Below are positions 38,330 through 46,283 of a DNA stretch of 64,000 nucleotides, piece after piece. The notes beneath the pieces were generated by a model that saw nothing but the letters and a program-made list of their open reading frames with translations, was not told the DNA's origin and ran no database searches. Each line of letters starts with the position of its first letter. The first letter of the stretch is position 1. Where the stretch lies: the NCBI RefSeq assembly GCF_001613165.1, contig NZ_BDBV01000035.1:102886-166885 (forward strand), written 5' to 3'. A program made the translations under genes and the position numbers. The stretch is from Nocardia mexicana NBRC 108244 (GTDB taxonomy: Bacteria; Actinomycetota; Actinomycetes; Mycobacteriales; Mycobacteriaceae).

Positions 38330-39643
38330 TTACGCGGAGACCGGACGAACCTCGAGCGGAAGTCTTCCGAGCCCGGGGATCGGACCCATGGCTCGCGGGA
38401 GCTTCTTGGTTGCGATCGGCTGGAACTCCCATGTGGACAGCAGGCTGTGGAGCGTCGTTTGCAGTGCCATCCACGCATAATTGTTGCCGAGGCACATCTG
38501 ATTGCCCATGCTGAACGGAACGAAGCTCCGGCATTTCGACCCGGAGTCCGAGGTCGACCACCGATCGGGGTCGAAAGTGTTCGGCTCGGCGAAAATGTGC
38601 GGGTTTCGGTGAATAGCGGCAATGCTGTAACCGATATCGGTGCCGGCGGGAAATGTGAAACCGTCGAGTTCGACCGTGGTGAGGGTGCGTCTCGTCTGCA
38701 GTAGTGGCGAATGGGTCCGTGTGACCTCGTTCAGGAACCGGTTCAGATAGTCGAGTTGGTCGAGGCTTCGGGGTTCGAGTTCCCTGGCGGCGGAGATCTC
38801 GTCCCGCAGTTTCGAAGCCACCTTCGGATGCCGGGACAACTCGTACAGAGCCCAGGTCAGTGTGGCTGTCGAGGTGTCGATTCCGCCGAAGATGATGGTT
38901 ACGGCCTGCTCTGCCAGGAAATTGTCACTACGGTCTGCGCTGTCCGGCGAATTCAGCAGGATGTCGATCAGGTCGTTCCGGCGTTCACCACTGGCCCGGC
39001 GCGCGACGAGCAGGTCCCGGCAGTAGTCCCGCAGTTGCGTTCCGGCCGACAGGAATTTGCGGTTCACCGGCAACGGCAGGCTCGCCAGCCGCTTGGGCAG
39101 CACACTGCCTACGATGGCACCTGCGCCGATGTCCCCGACCAGCCCCGAGATGAATCGCACCTCGTCGGCATCGGGTTCGTGCGAGAACATGGACCCCAGC
39201 AGGTTGGCGATCACCATTTCCAGCACGGCGGAACGGGCCTCGACGATCTGGCCCGGCCGCCACGAGTTCGCCAACGCATCCGCGTTACGCTTTATGGTGC
39301 CCGCGTAGCTTTCCAGCTCCGGTCGATGGAACGCCGGTTGAAGCATGCGACGAAGGCCCATGTGCTGCTCACCGTCCGCGACGATCAGCGATTCCTCGAA
39401 TATGAGACGGATGCGTTCGAAGAGGAGTCCTCGCTCATACGAGTCGGAATTCTCCACCAAAACCCTGTGGAGAAGTTCGAAATCGGTAATGACGTAGACA
39501 GAAAGACTTCCGATATCGACACGCGCGATTTTTCCGACGCCGGCCAGATCCACCATGAACTGGACCGGATCACGCCACATCCTCCAGCCGTGCCCGATAA
39601 CAGGCAAGCGGCCGGGACCGCACGGGACGTCACGGATGTCCAC
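38330..39643 (-). CDS. Cytochrome P450
   Basis: 437 residues from the GTG at 39643 (an upstream GTG at 39730 would add 29). The oxygen-binding helix I motif is FGGIDTSTATLT, the K-helix ExxR is EVTR in FLNEVTRTHS, and the heme loop is FSMGNQMCLG with the cysteine ligand. The arginine or histidine that normally sits two residues before the cysteine is glutamine here. The proline-rich start CGPGRLPVIGHGWRMWRDP resembles terpene/fatty-acid oxidising P450s such as pentalenene oxygenase. No ferredoxin or reductase gene is adjacent. It probably hydroxylates a hydrophobic substrate. Confidence 0.88.
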   Translation of the reverse strand: MDIRDVPCGPGRLPVIGHGWRMWRDPVQFMVDLAGVGKIARVDIGSLSVYVITDFELLHRVLVENSDSYERGLLFERIRLIFEESLIVADGEQHMGLRRMLQPAFHRPELESYAGTIKRNADALANSWRPGQIVEARSAVLEMVIANLLGSMFSHEPDADEVRFISGLVGDIGAGAIVGSVLPKRLASLPLPVNRKFLSAGTQLRDYCRDLLVARRASGERRNDLIDILLNSPDSADRSDNFLAEQAVTIIFGGIDTSTATLTWALYELSRHPKVASKLRDEISAARELEPRSLDQLDYLNRFLNEVTRTHSPLLQTRRTLTTVELDGFTFPAGTDIGYSIAAIHRNPHIFAEPNTFDPDRWSTSDSGSKCRSFVPFSMGNQMCLGNNYAWMALQTTLHSLLSTWEFQPIATKKLPRAMGPIPGLGRLPLEVRPVSA

Positions 39644-39819
39644 TGCTATCTTGCCCCTTCTTTCGGCAGGTCCAAGGCCAAGGACTTCGGAGGATCCGAT
39701 CGGATCGCTGAGCCCCGTAGCGACCCACACGTTACCTCAGCCCCGAGTCGCGCGGCGGTCGGTTGACAAGCGAAAACGTCTGTCCCACAGAGCGTGATCT
39801 GCTTCTCCGGCCCTTTGCG

Positions 39820-40719
39820 TCAGGTGAGTCCGTCGAGGAGGTCGTGCAGGATTATCGGGGTTTGTTCGGGGGACAGGGCGAAGCCTGCGCACAGGGTGTC
39901 CATCAGTTTCCGGTAGCGTTGCAGGTCGGCGTTTTTGTCGAGATAGAGTGCGCCCGTGAGTTGTTCGAGGTAGACGACGTCGGGTAATTCTTCTTCCGGG
40001 AAGCGCAGCATGCTGAAGGAGCCACCCTCTGCGGGGGTGGGGCCGGCGGCTTCCGGGAGCACCTGCACGGTGATGTTGGGCCGCTGGGCCAGGTCGAGCA
40101 GATGACGGAGTTGGTCGCGGGCCACCTGTCGGTCGGGAGGCTGCCTGCGCAGTACGTGCTCATCGATGACGGCCCACACGGTGGGCGGGGTCGGCGTGCG
40201 GGTGAGTATGCGCTGGCGCCGCATCCGCATATCGACCAGGCGCTGGGCGTCCGCGCGGGAGTCGAGACCGAAGATATAGCGGGCGTAGTCGGCGGTCTGG
40301 AAAAGGCCTGGAATGTAGTGGGTTTCGTAGATGCGGATGCCGAGGGCGGCCTGTTCGAGACCGACATAGGTTTCGAACCAGGAGGGGAGCAGGTCGCTGT
40401 AGCGGTGCCACCAGCCCGGCCGGTTGGCTTGACGGGCCAGGGTCAGCAAGCGGTCGCGCTCGTCGGCGTCGTTCACCCCGTACAGCGTGAGCAGATCGCT
40501 CAGATCGCGTTCCTTGAACCCGGTCTGCCCCAACTCGAGTCGGGTGATCTTGGTTTCGGATGCGCGCAGTGCCTCGCCCGCGGTCTGGCGGCTGACCTCG
40601 CGTTCCTCGCGCAGCTTCCGTAACTGGCCGCCGAGCGCGATCCGCAGGACGGTCGGGCCGCGGTCGGCGGAGGCCTGGGCCGTTGCCGCACTACTGTCGC
40701 GATCGGCCCTGGCTGTCAT
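39820..40719 (-). CDS. WhiJ-like helix-turn-helix regulator (DUF5753)
   Basis: 299 residues. N-terminal Xre-type helix-turn-helix: LGGQLRKLREEREVSRQTAG then ASETKITRLELG. The rest is a DUF5753 domain (GWWHRYSDLLPSWFETYVGL, ETHYIPGLFQTADYAR). This is the WhiJ-type regulator found with DUF397 genes in actinomycetes, linked to development and antibiotic control, or a toxin-antitoxin-like behaviour. The ATG at 40719 (MTARADRDSS) is chosen because the longer frame starts in AT-rich upstream sequence. The partner DUF397 gene lies just upstream on the same strand. Confidence 0.88.
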   Translation of the reverse strand: MTARADRDSSAATAQASADRGPTVLRIALGGQLRKLREEREVSRQTAGEALRASETKITRLELGQTGFKERDLSDLLTLYGVNDADERDRLLTLARQANRPGWWHRYSDLLPSWFETYVGLEQAALGIRIYETHYIPGLFQTADYARYIFGLDSRADAQRLVDMRMRRQRILTRTPTPPTVWAVIDEHVLRRQPPDRQVARDQLRHLLDLAQRPNITVQVLPEAAGPTPAEGGSFSMLRFPEEELPDVVYLEQLTGALYLDKNADLQRYRKLMDTLCAGFALSPEQTPIILHDLLDGLT

Positions 40720-40780
40720 CGAGTCGACTCCCGTGTCATAAGAATCTGCGGCTCCTTTGTGGATGCACCGCCGCATTACT

Positions 40781-41014
40781 TTACAGCATGAGGCCGTCGA
40801 AGCGACCGCTCTTGATGTCGCGCACCAGGGCCGCGAACTCCGCGCGCGTGCAGGTCAGTACGGAGCCCTGGGGGTCTCGGGAGTTGCGCACCCCGATGCG
40901 GTCGCCGGAGAACCGGGTCAGTTCAACACAATTGCCGTTCGGCCCGCTGTACGAGCTTTTCCTCCAGGCGATTTCGCTCGGCTCTAACGGGGGCTCGACG
41001 GTGGGATCGGACAT
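40781..41014 (-). CDS. BldB-like DUF397 protein
   Basis: 77 residues with the DUF397 signature: IAWRKSSYSGPNGNCVEL, then VGVRNSRDPQGSVLTCTRAE-type residues and AEFAALVRDIKSGRFDG at the end. ATG at 41014. It is encoded 61 bp upstream of the WhiJ-like gene on the same strand, the standard pairing. A palindrome-rich intergenic region lies upstream. In streptomycetes such small proteins interact genetically with their WhiJ partner. Confidence 0.9.
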   Translation of the reverse strand: MSDPTVEPPLEPSEIAWRKSSYSGPNGNCVELTRFSGDRIGVRNSRDPQGSVLTCTRAEFAALVRDIKSGRFDGLML

Positions 41015-41063
41015 GACACTCTCCACTGTTCCTATCGATGAACGAGACTCGCAGTCCCACTGT

Positions 41064-41129
41064 ACATGCAGACGCACGTGCAGATGCATGTCTATTCGCA
41101 GGTGCTGATGCACCTGCCGTTGCATCTGC
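41064..41129. promoter_or_regulatory. Overlapping inverted repeats, likely operator region
   Basis: Three perfect inverted repeats in 66 bp. ACATGCA (41064-41070) faces TGCATGT (41085-41091), exactly centred on CACGTG (41075-41080). GCAGGTGC (41098-41105) faces GCACCTGC (41110-41117) across TGAT. GCAGATGCA (41080-41088) faces TGCATCTGC (41121-41129). They lie between the DUF397 start (41014, minus) and a small gene start (41222, plus), so they could be sites for the WhiJ-like protein. Confidence 0.6.
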
Positions 41130-41221
41130 GCCCGGAGTTTGGAACACTGTCGTCAACCGGAAACGTCTGGTGTGGCGTGCAGCGTGGGCAGCCGAGTGCT
41201 GTTCTGCGACAGGAGGACGGG

Positions 41222-41521
41222 ATGAGGGTCCGCGTTGGACGAGCGGTCGACACGGTGCCTGCCCCGTGTGTCTCCTTACCGGTCCACGGCCGCGATGCGG
41301 CAGGCGCTTCGGACGCTATAGCTGCGGTCCGCCTTCGCACCGCCGGCGAATGGTGTTGGGGGGATGCCGATTTCGTTCGGTGCGCGGTTCGTCTCGCGGA
41401 GCCGGCCGACAGGGGTCCAGCCCTTGCGGCCGAGCGGTATGCGGGAGTTCGAGTCGTCCCGGTGCGGGGGTGCAGTGTCCCCCCGCACCGGGAATCACTA
41501 GCCGCGAGGGAAGCCGAATGA
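41222..41521 (+). CDS. Small protein of unknown function, coupled to the next gene
   Basis: 99 residues. A perfect AGGAGG (41211-41216) precedes the ATG at 41222 with ideal spacing. The stop overlaps the next ATG (ATGA at 41518). The protein reads MRVRVGRAVDTVPAPC and ends ESLAAREAE, with a compact region AGEWCWGDADFVRCAVRLAE. No family recognised. It is divergent from the DUF397/WhiJ pair across the palindromic region, so it may belong to that regulatory set. Confidence 0.55.
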   Translation: MRVRVGRAVDTVPAPCVSLPVHGRDAAGASDAIAAVRLRTAGEWCWGDADFVRCAVRLAEPADRGPALAAERYAGVRVVPVRGCSVPPHRESLAAREAE

Positions 41522-41823
41522 AGCGAGAAGGACTGCGTACGACGACAACCGCGGACGGGAAGAAGACCGCGGACTGGTCACTGACGCGCAGGCGCCCGTG
41601 GATTCGGCGCGTATTGCTGCTCGGCGACTCGAGCCCGGCGGTCCAGTGGCCCGACAAGCTGCTGCCACTGGCGCAACGGGGAATGATCGTCTTCGCCGGA
41701 GACGCGGGCTCGCTGGATCTCGCCGATGCCCGCGAGGTGTTGCCACAGCATCAGGACCTGTGGGACGCGGTCCAACAGGAGTTCTGGACGGCCCTACTCG
41801 ACGTCAGCCAACCCCTAGGCTAG
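41518..41823 (+). CDS. Small protein of unknown function
   Basis: 101 residues, basic at the N-terminus (MKREGLRTTTTADGKK) and acidic, helical at the C-terminus (QHQDLWDAVQQEFWTALLDV). Contains WIRRVLLLGDSSPAVQWPDK. GAGGGA lies upstream and the start overlaps the previous stop, a coupled pair. Its last 20 bases overlap the end of the convergent DUF574 gene. No family recognised. Confidence 0.55.
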   Translation: MKREGLRTTTTADGKKTADWSLTRRRPWIRRVLLLGDSSPAVQWPDKLLPLAQRGMIVFAGDAGSLDLADAREVLPQHQDLWDAVQQEFWTALLDVSQPLG

Positions 41824-42643
41824 GAGTGTTGCTTCCGACCGCGGCCCACAGCCAGTCGGTGCGCATCTCTTCGGTCTCGTACGGAGATTTCAGCCAGGGC
41901 TGCCACTGCCAGGGGTGAACCAGGCCGGGAGCCACCACGTCGAACCCGTCGAACATGCGCTCGATCTGCGGTCCGGTGCGGAACACGATCGGGGACGTCG
42001 CCGCCTCGTACACCTCGACCACGCGCCGGACCTGGTCCGCGGGAACGATATCGGACGTCAGATGCGATAGCGCCAGGTAGCTGCCGGGAGCCAGGACGTC
42101 GCGGAACGCCGCGACGGCACCGTACGGGTCGGCGTCGTCGGGAATGAAGTGCATGATCGCGACGAACAGGACGGCGCACGGGCGGCTGAAGTCGATCAGC
42201 GCCCGGAGGTCGGGGTGCTCGAGGATGCTGTCGGGCTCGCGGATGTCGGCGGTGATGACCGTGGTGTTCGGGTTGGTGGCCAGCAGCGCGCGCCCGTGGC
42301 TGAGCACGATCGGGTCGTTGTCGACGTAGACCACGCGGGCGTGCGGCGTGATCGCCTGGGCGATCTCGTGCACATTGCCCTTGGTGGGCAGACCGGTGCC
42401 CAGGTCGACGAACTGGTCGATTCCCGCCTCGGCCAGGTACCGGACGGCACGCTGCAGGAAAAACCTGTTCTCCCAGACGATTTCACGAGTATTCGGCAGC
42501 GCGGCCTTGACCTGTTCGGCGGCCTCCCGATCGACGTCGTAGTGGTCCTTACCGCCCAGGAAGTAGTCGTACATACGGGCAGGGGTCGGACGATCGATGG
42601 CCAGACCCTGCGTGTTCGAATCGGTGCGCCGGGAATCGTTCAC
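41804..42643 (-). CDS. SAM-dependent methyltransferase, DUF574 family (second copy)
   Basis: 279 residues, paralogue of the gene at 35322-36134. Landmarks: ARMYDYFLGGKDHYDVDREA, IDQFVDLGTGLPTKGNVHEI, VYVDNDPIVLSHGRALLA, and IMHFIPDDADPYGAV. The GTG at 42643 (VNDSRRTDSN) is chosen; an ATG 18 bases upstream is possible. It sits next to the WhiJ/DUF397 region, as DUF574 genes often do. The acceptor substrate is unknown. Confidence 0.85.
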   Translation of the reverse strand: MNDSRRTDSNTQGLAIDRPTPARMYDYFLGGKDHYDVDREAAEQVKAALPNTREIVWENRFFLQRAVRYLAEAGIDQFVDLGTGLPTKGNVHEIAQAITPHARVVYVDNDPIVLSHGRALLATNPNTTVITADIREPDSILEHPDLRALIDFSRPCAVLFVAIMHFIPDDADPYGAVAAFRDVLAPGSYLALSHLTSDIVPADQVRRVVEVYEAATSPIVFRTGPQIERMFDGFDVVAPGLVHPWQWQPWLKSPYETEEMRTDWLWAAVGSNTPSLGVG

Positions 42644-42752
42644 ACCCGACAGCCTAACCATCCCGACGAAAATGCTGTGCCCGCTACACCTTTCGGCCCG
42701 GTCTATGCCTCGGGCGACCCGGCGCAGGTAGTCGAGTACATCCTCACACGTT

Positions 42753-42804
42753 CAGTACCCACTGGTATTGGATACTTTGCGGTTTTCAGTACCCATCGGT
42801 ATTG
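42753..42804. promoter_or_regulatory. Doubled TetR-type operator
   Basis: Two copies of an 18-bp near-palindrome, CARTACC-N4-GGTAYTG, at 42753-42770 and 42787-42804, 34 bp apart centre to centre. Both read CAGTACCCA...GGTATTG. They lie about 100-150 bp before the TetR gene and between it and the divergent methyltransferase gene. The arms suit a TetR dimer, so autoregulation is likely. Confidence 0.75.
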
Positions 42805-42907
42805 TGCCTGTTATGGCTGAATTCCTGCAGACTCGAACGGAGGACATTTCGCCGACCTGCGGCAGGGGTCCCGCGCCCCTCGGTCGACTGGCAGGCAGGT
42901 CGATCTC

Positions 42908-43570
42908 GTGAGCGGGCCGGTTCGCCGCGTCCCACGCGACGAGGTGCGGCGCCGGTTGCTCGACGCGGCGGCGGAGGTCTTCGCCGAACGTGGCTATCAG
43001 GCGGCCCGGCTGGACGAGGTCGCCTATGCCGCCGGATTCACCAAGGGCGCTGTGTATTCCAATTTCGCGAGTAAGCATGCCCTGCTCGCCGAACTGATCG
43101 ACCAGCGCGCCCGTACCCAGATGGCGGTGAGTGCCGTCGAGGTCCGGGCCCAGAACCGGCCCGACATGGCACTCGACGATATCGCCGAGGTGCTCGCCCG
43201 CGGAATCGTGGAGCAGGGCACCTGGACTCGGCTGCTCACCGAGATCGCTCAGCAGGCCGCCCGCGATCCCGAGGTCCGCGCCGTCTACGCCGACGTTCGC
43301 CGGGCGCTGCGCGCGGAGTTGGCCGCCACATTGACCGCGGCCTGTACCGAGCTCGGTGTCGAGCTGACCGTGCCCGCCGAACAGCTGGCGCTGACGCTGC
43401 AGTCGCTGCGGCTCGGGCTCGCGCTCGAACACGGCACCGACCCCGACCGCGTCGACCAGGCCGCCATCGCCCCGGTGTTCGCCAGCACCCTGCACGGCGT
43501 CATCCGCCGCCCCGATTCGGCCACCGCACAATCGTCGACCGGGCGACCCGACGCCACAGAAATCCGATGA
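42908..43570 (+). CDS. TetR-family transcriptional regulator
   Basis: 220 residues starting with GTG. N-terminal TetR helix-turn-helix: RRRLLDAAAEVFAERGYQAA, then LDEVAYAAGFTKGAVYSNFA and SKHALLAELID. The C-terminal ligand domain is helical and not assigned to a known subgroup. The doubled palindrome upstream is its probable own operator. The sulfatase gene follows 116 bp later in the same direction and is the nearest likely target. A 32-codon frame (42813-42911) ends in GTGA overlap with this start. Confidence 0.9.
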   Translation: MSGPVRRVPRDEVRRRLLDAAAEVFAERGYQAARLDEVAYAAGFTKGAVYSNFASKHALLAELIDQRARTQMAVSAVEVRAQNRPDMALDDIAEVLARGIVEQGTWTRLLTEIAQQAARDPEVRAVYADVRRALRAELAATLTAACTELGVELTVPAEQLALTLQSLRLGLALEHGTDPDRVDQAAIAPVFASTLHGVIRRPDSATAQSSTGRPDATEIR

Positions 43571-43686
43571 GCATCGGCGGGCGGCCCCGGTGACACCCGC
43601 CGCCAGCACACGCATCCGGGCCGAGTGCGCCGCCGCCCGAGGGCGGCACCGCCGGGCTCGCCACACTAGACCGAAGGCGCCCTCCG

Positions 43687-45222
43687 ATGTCCCCATCACC
43701 TCATCGATCGACCTCTGATCACGCCCCGGAGCCGAATCGTCGGCAGATACTGTCGATGATGGCCGCGGCCCCGGTGGTCGTCCCGGCCCTCGGCGCACTG
43801 CGGTCCGCTCCCGCGGCGGCCGCGGTGGGGGAGCGGCCCAACATCTTGGTTATCATGACCGATCAGGAACGCGCCGATGTCGTTGTCCCCGAAGGGTTCT
43901 CGTTGCCCACGCGGGCCAGGCTCGAGGCGGGCGGGGTGCGTTTCGCCATGCATCACACACCGACCGCGCCGTGCACCCCGGCCCGCTCGGCATTCTTCAC
44001 CGGACTGCAGGCGCCGGTGAGCGGGATGACCGACAATGTCAGCGGTAACGACCTCATGGGGCAGCTCCTCGCGAGCCTGCACACCTCGAGCCCCAACCTC
44101 GACACCGCCATCCCCACTCTCGGCGCCATGCTGCGGCACTCCGGCTACCGCACCGCCTACATCGGCAAGTGGCACCTGTCCGATCCGGTGCGCCCGGAAT
44201 CGAACGCGTTGGCGGGCTACGGATTCGACGAAGCCTACGACATTCTGTCCGGCGGCGGCCCCAACGAGGGATCGCAGGAGGATCCCGGTGTCGTCGCCCA
44301 CGCCACCGACTGGCTGGCCCGCAACGCCACCGGCACGCAACCGTGGCTGTGCGTGGTCAGCATGGTCAACCCGCACGACATGATGTACTGCCCGCGCTTC
44401 TACCGCCTCGAGGACGTTCCCGACCACGGCGCCGACGTCCCCCCGAATTTCGAATCCGACCTGTCCACCAAGCCCCGCGTGCAGACCGCGTGGCGCACCA
44501 CGAACGAGATAATCGGCGGGCATATGCCCGGCGAGGTCACTTCACCACTCGCACAACAGCAATGGCGGCAGTGGGGCAACTGGTATCTCGAATTGCTGCG
44601 CCGCACCGACGAACTGACCGGGAGCGTCCTCGACGCCCTCGATCGCGGCGGCGCCGCGCACAACACCGTCGTGATCAAGGTCGCCGATCACGGCGAACTC
44701 GGCGGCGCACACGGCCTGCGGCAGAAGGGCGCGATGATCTACCGCGAGAACAACCGCGTCCCGCTCATCATCGCCGATCCCCGCAACCCCGGCAGCCACG
44801 GCCGCACCGTCACGGCCCTGACCAGCCACATCGACATCGCCCCGACCCTGGCTGCCCTCGCGGGCGCCACGCCCGGACCGCTGCCCGGCCACGACCTGAG
44901 CCCGCTGCTCACCCACCCCGCAGGCACCGTCCGCGACGCCCTGCTCCTCACCTCCGACGCCAAATCCAGCGCAGGCCAGACCCCCGGCATCAATTACTGC
45001 CTGCGCGGCGCCCTCACACCCCGCTACAGCTTCGCCCGCTACAGCACCCCCGAGGCGATCGACGGACCGCGCACCGCATTCGAATACGAACTCTACGACC
45101 GCGACAACGACCCGCTCGAACTGCACAACCTGGCACACAACGGCGGCGCGGCCGCACTGGTCGACGACATGAACGCCCTCGTCGACTCCCTGATCACCGC
45201 CGAACTAAGACCTCTCTCGTGA
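43687..45222 (+). CDS. Sulfatase-family hydrolase, Tat-exported
   Basis: 511 residues. The N-terminus carries a twin-arginine signal (NRRQILSMMAAAPVVVPALG, cut near AAA). The sulfatase core has NILVIMTDQERAD with the metal-binding Asp residues, and CTPARSAFFTG at about residue 95-105: the CxPxR motif whose Cys is converted to formylglycine. Further sites are GKWHLSD and VIKVADHGELGGAH. It should cleave sulfate or phosphate esters outside the cell after maturation by a formylglycine-generating enzyme, whose gene is not in this window. Probably controlled by the TetR protein upstream. Confidence 0.9.
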   Translation: MSPSPHRSTSDHAPEPNRRQILSMMAAAPVVVPALGALRSAPAAAAVGERPNILVIMTDQERADVVVPEGFSLPTRARLEAGGVRFAMHHTPTAPCTPARSAFFTGLQAPVSGMTDNVSGNDLMGQLLASLHTSSPNLDTAIPTLGAMLRHSGYRTAYIGKWHLSDPVRPESNALAGYGFDEAYDILSGGGPNEGSQEDPGVVAHATDWLARNATGTQPWLCVVSMVNPHDMMYCPRFYRLEDVPDHGADVPPNFESDLSTKPRVQTAWRTTNEIIGGHMPGEVTSPLAQQQWRQWGNWYLELLRRTDELTGSVLDALDRGGAAHNTVVIKVADHGELGGAHGLRQKGAMIYRENNRVPLIIADPRNPGSHGRTVTALTSHIDIAPTLAALAGATPGPLPGHDLSPLLTHPAGTVRDALLLTSDAKSSAGQTPGINYCLRGALTPRYSFARYSTPEAIDGPRTAFEYELYDRDNDPLELHNLAHNGGAAALVDDMNALVDSLITAELRPLS

Positions 45223-45458
45223 GAGCACATCCCGGCGCGTCGAATTAGCGGGCAGACCCGGCGATTCGATGCGCGTCGCGCCTGCACGATCTGTTCGCCG
45301 TCCCGTTCGCCGACATCGCCCCGATCATCGTTCGCAGCCCCGAGACAACCCAGCGGATCGCCAGTCGGACACGGCGGCGGGTGCGCGGTACTCGCATCAG
45401 CGTCCGTGGCGTTGGCCAAGGCATCGATCCGGTGATGCCGGCGCCTTGCTGGAATGCG
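45223..45458. other. Intergenic region after the sulfatase gene
   Basis: 236 bp without a recognisable gene. It leads into the palindrome and the broken secreted-protein gene. Confidence 0.4.
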
Positions 45459-45484
45459 TTGTGATGGAGGGTATTCCACCACAA
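45459..45484 (+). promoter_or_regulatory. Conserved palindrome upstream of broken secreted-protein gene
   Basis: Arms TTGTGATGGA (45459-45468) and TCCACCACAA (45475-45484), one mismatch, with six bases between. The same element with perfect arms lies at 58882-58907 before the intact paralogue. The flanks AATGCG before and AAAGG after are also shared, the latter serving as ribosome binding site. Confidence 0.75.
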
Positions 45485-45498
45485 GAAAGGACCTTGTG

Positions 45499-45715
45499 AT
45501 GTCTCTCCGAATGGCGGCCGTCCTCGTCGCCCTGGCAGTCGGCGCGCTGGTCGGCAGCGGTGCGCGGGCACTGGCCGATCACGTCCGTTACGGCGTGTAC
45601 GACGACCGCGGTGCCTGTGAGGCGGCTGGGTGGACACCCCCACGCACCCGAGATGGGCCCGCTATGAATGCCGACCGGTCCCAGCTAGCAGCTGGAACTG
45701 TACTTGGTGAACTGA
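45499..45715 (+). pseudogene. Broken copy of a small secreted-protein gene (two frameshifts)
   Basis: The start MSLRMAAVLVALAVGALVGS, then ALADHVRYGVYDDRGACEAA, closely matches the intact gene at 58647-58865. After GACEAAG the frame changes by loss of one base (near 45632), and the similarity continues as DTPTHPRWARYECRPVP. A second single-base loss at SSW then leads to LYLVN and a stop at 45713-45715. Both deletions can be placed by aligning to the paralogue. Without correction the gene would run on into unrelated sequence. A sequencing error cannot be excluded from the sequence alone. Confidence 0.85.
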
Positions 45716-46283
45716 CCGAACCTGGCGCTCCAGGGAGCGGGGTATTCACGAAATTCTCACGGTCGACCCGTGATAGTGGCACTCAGATCGGATCGCCGCG
45801 GTCACCCGGACCCGGATTCTATCGTCGATCGGCTGCCCCCGTTCGGCACCGCAGGCTCCGGGCCGATCCCGGTCTCGTCCGAAGCATTCCCCTCAATGCC
45901 CCGGACGTATGCGGCCGAAGGGGTGGGCGTGTTGATGGAGCCCGACGCCCGCCCCTTCGCCACCCTCGGCCCGCTGCCACGGGGAATCGAACCCCGCGTT
46001 CGGTCCGGCATCGACTGCCTCAGCCGAAATGGAGTGATTTGTTGGTGATCGATGCCTTATCGGCTCGCTGTTGACTCGGTTGGGTCACCACTGGAGGGCG
46101 ACACGCTACTGAATGGCAGACATCTGTTTGCTTGCGTCGAGGATCAGAGGAGCCGATGGTGATGTCACTGCAGTACCCGGGATTCATTTCCGGAAATCGG
46201 TGTCGCTCATCTTTCAGTAATGTTGGGGGCAAACCAGTTTCGCGGGGAAGAATTGGTGCGCTATCGAATAGCTCGGGGCTCTC
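45716..46283. other. Long intergenic stretch
   Basis: 568 bp. A plus-strand frame from 45770 to 46048 has fairly coding-like codon use (contains AEGVGVLMEPDARPFATLGP), but no family and no good ribosome binding site were seen, so it is not called. The promoter of the response regulator should be in the AT-richer part around 46100-46280. Confidence 0.4.

Noticed and set aside
45980..45996. tRNA T-arm-like sequence on the minus strand (CGGGG-TTCGATT-CCCCG)
   Set aside because: No matching acceptor stem, anticodon arm or D-arm could be found around it; chance hairpin more likely.
45770..46048. 92-codon frame between the pseudogene and the response regulator
   Set aside because: Coding-like codon use, but no start signal, family or partner; left as intergenic.
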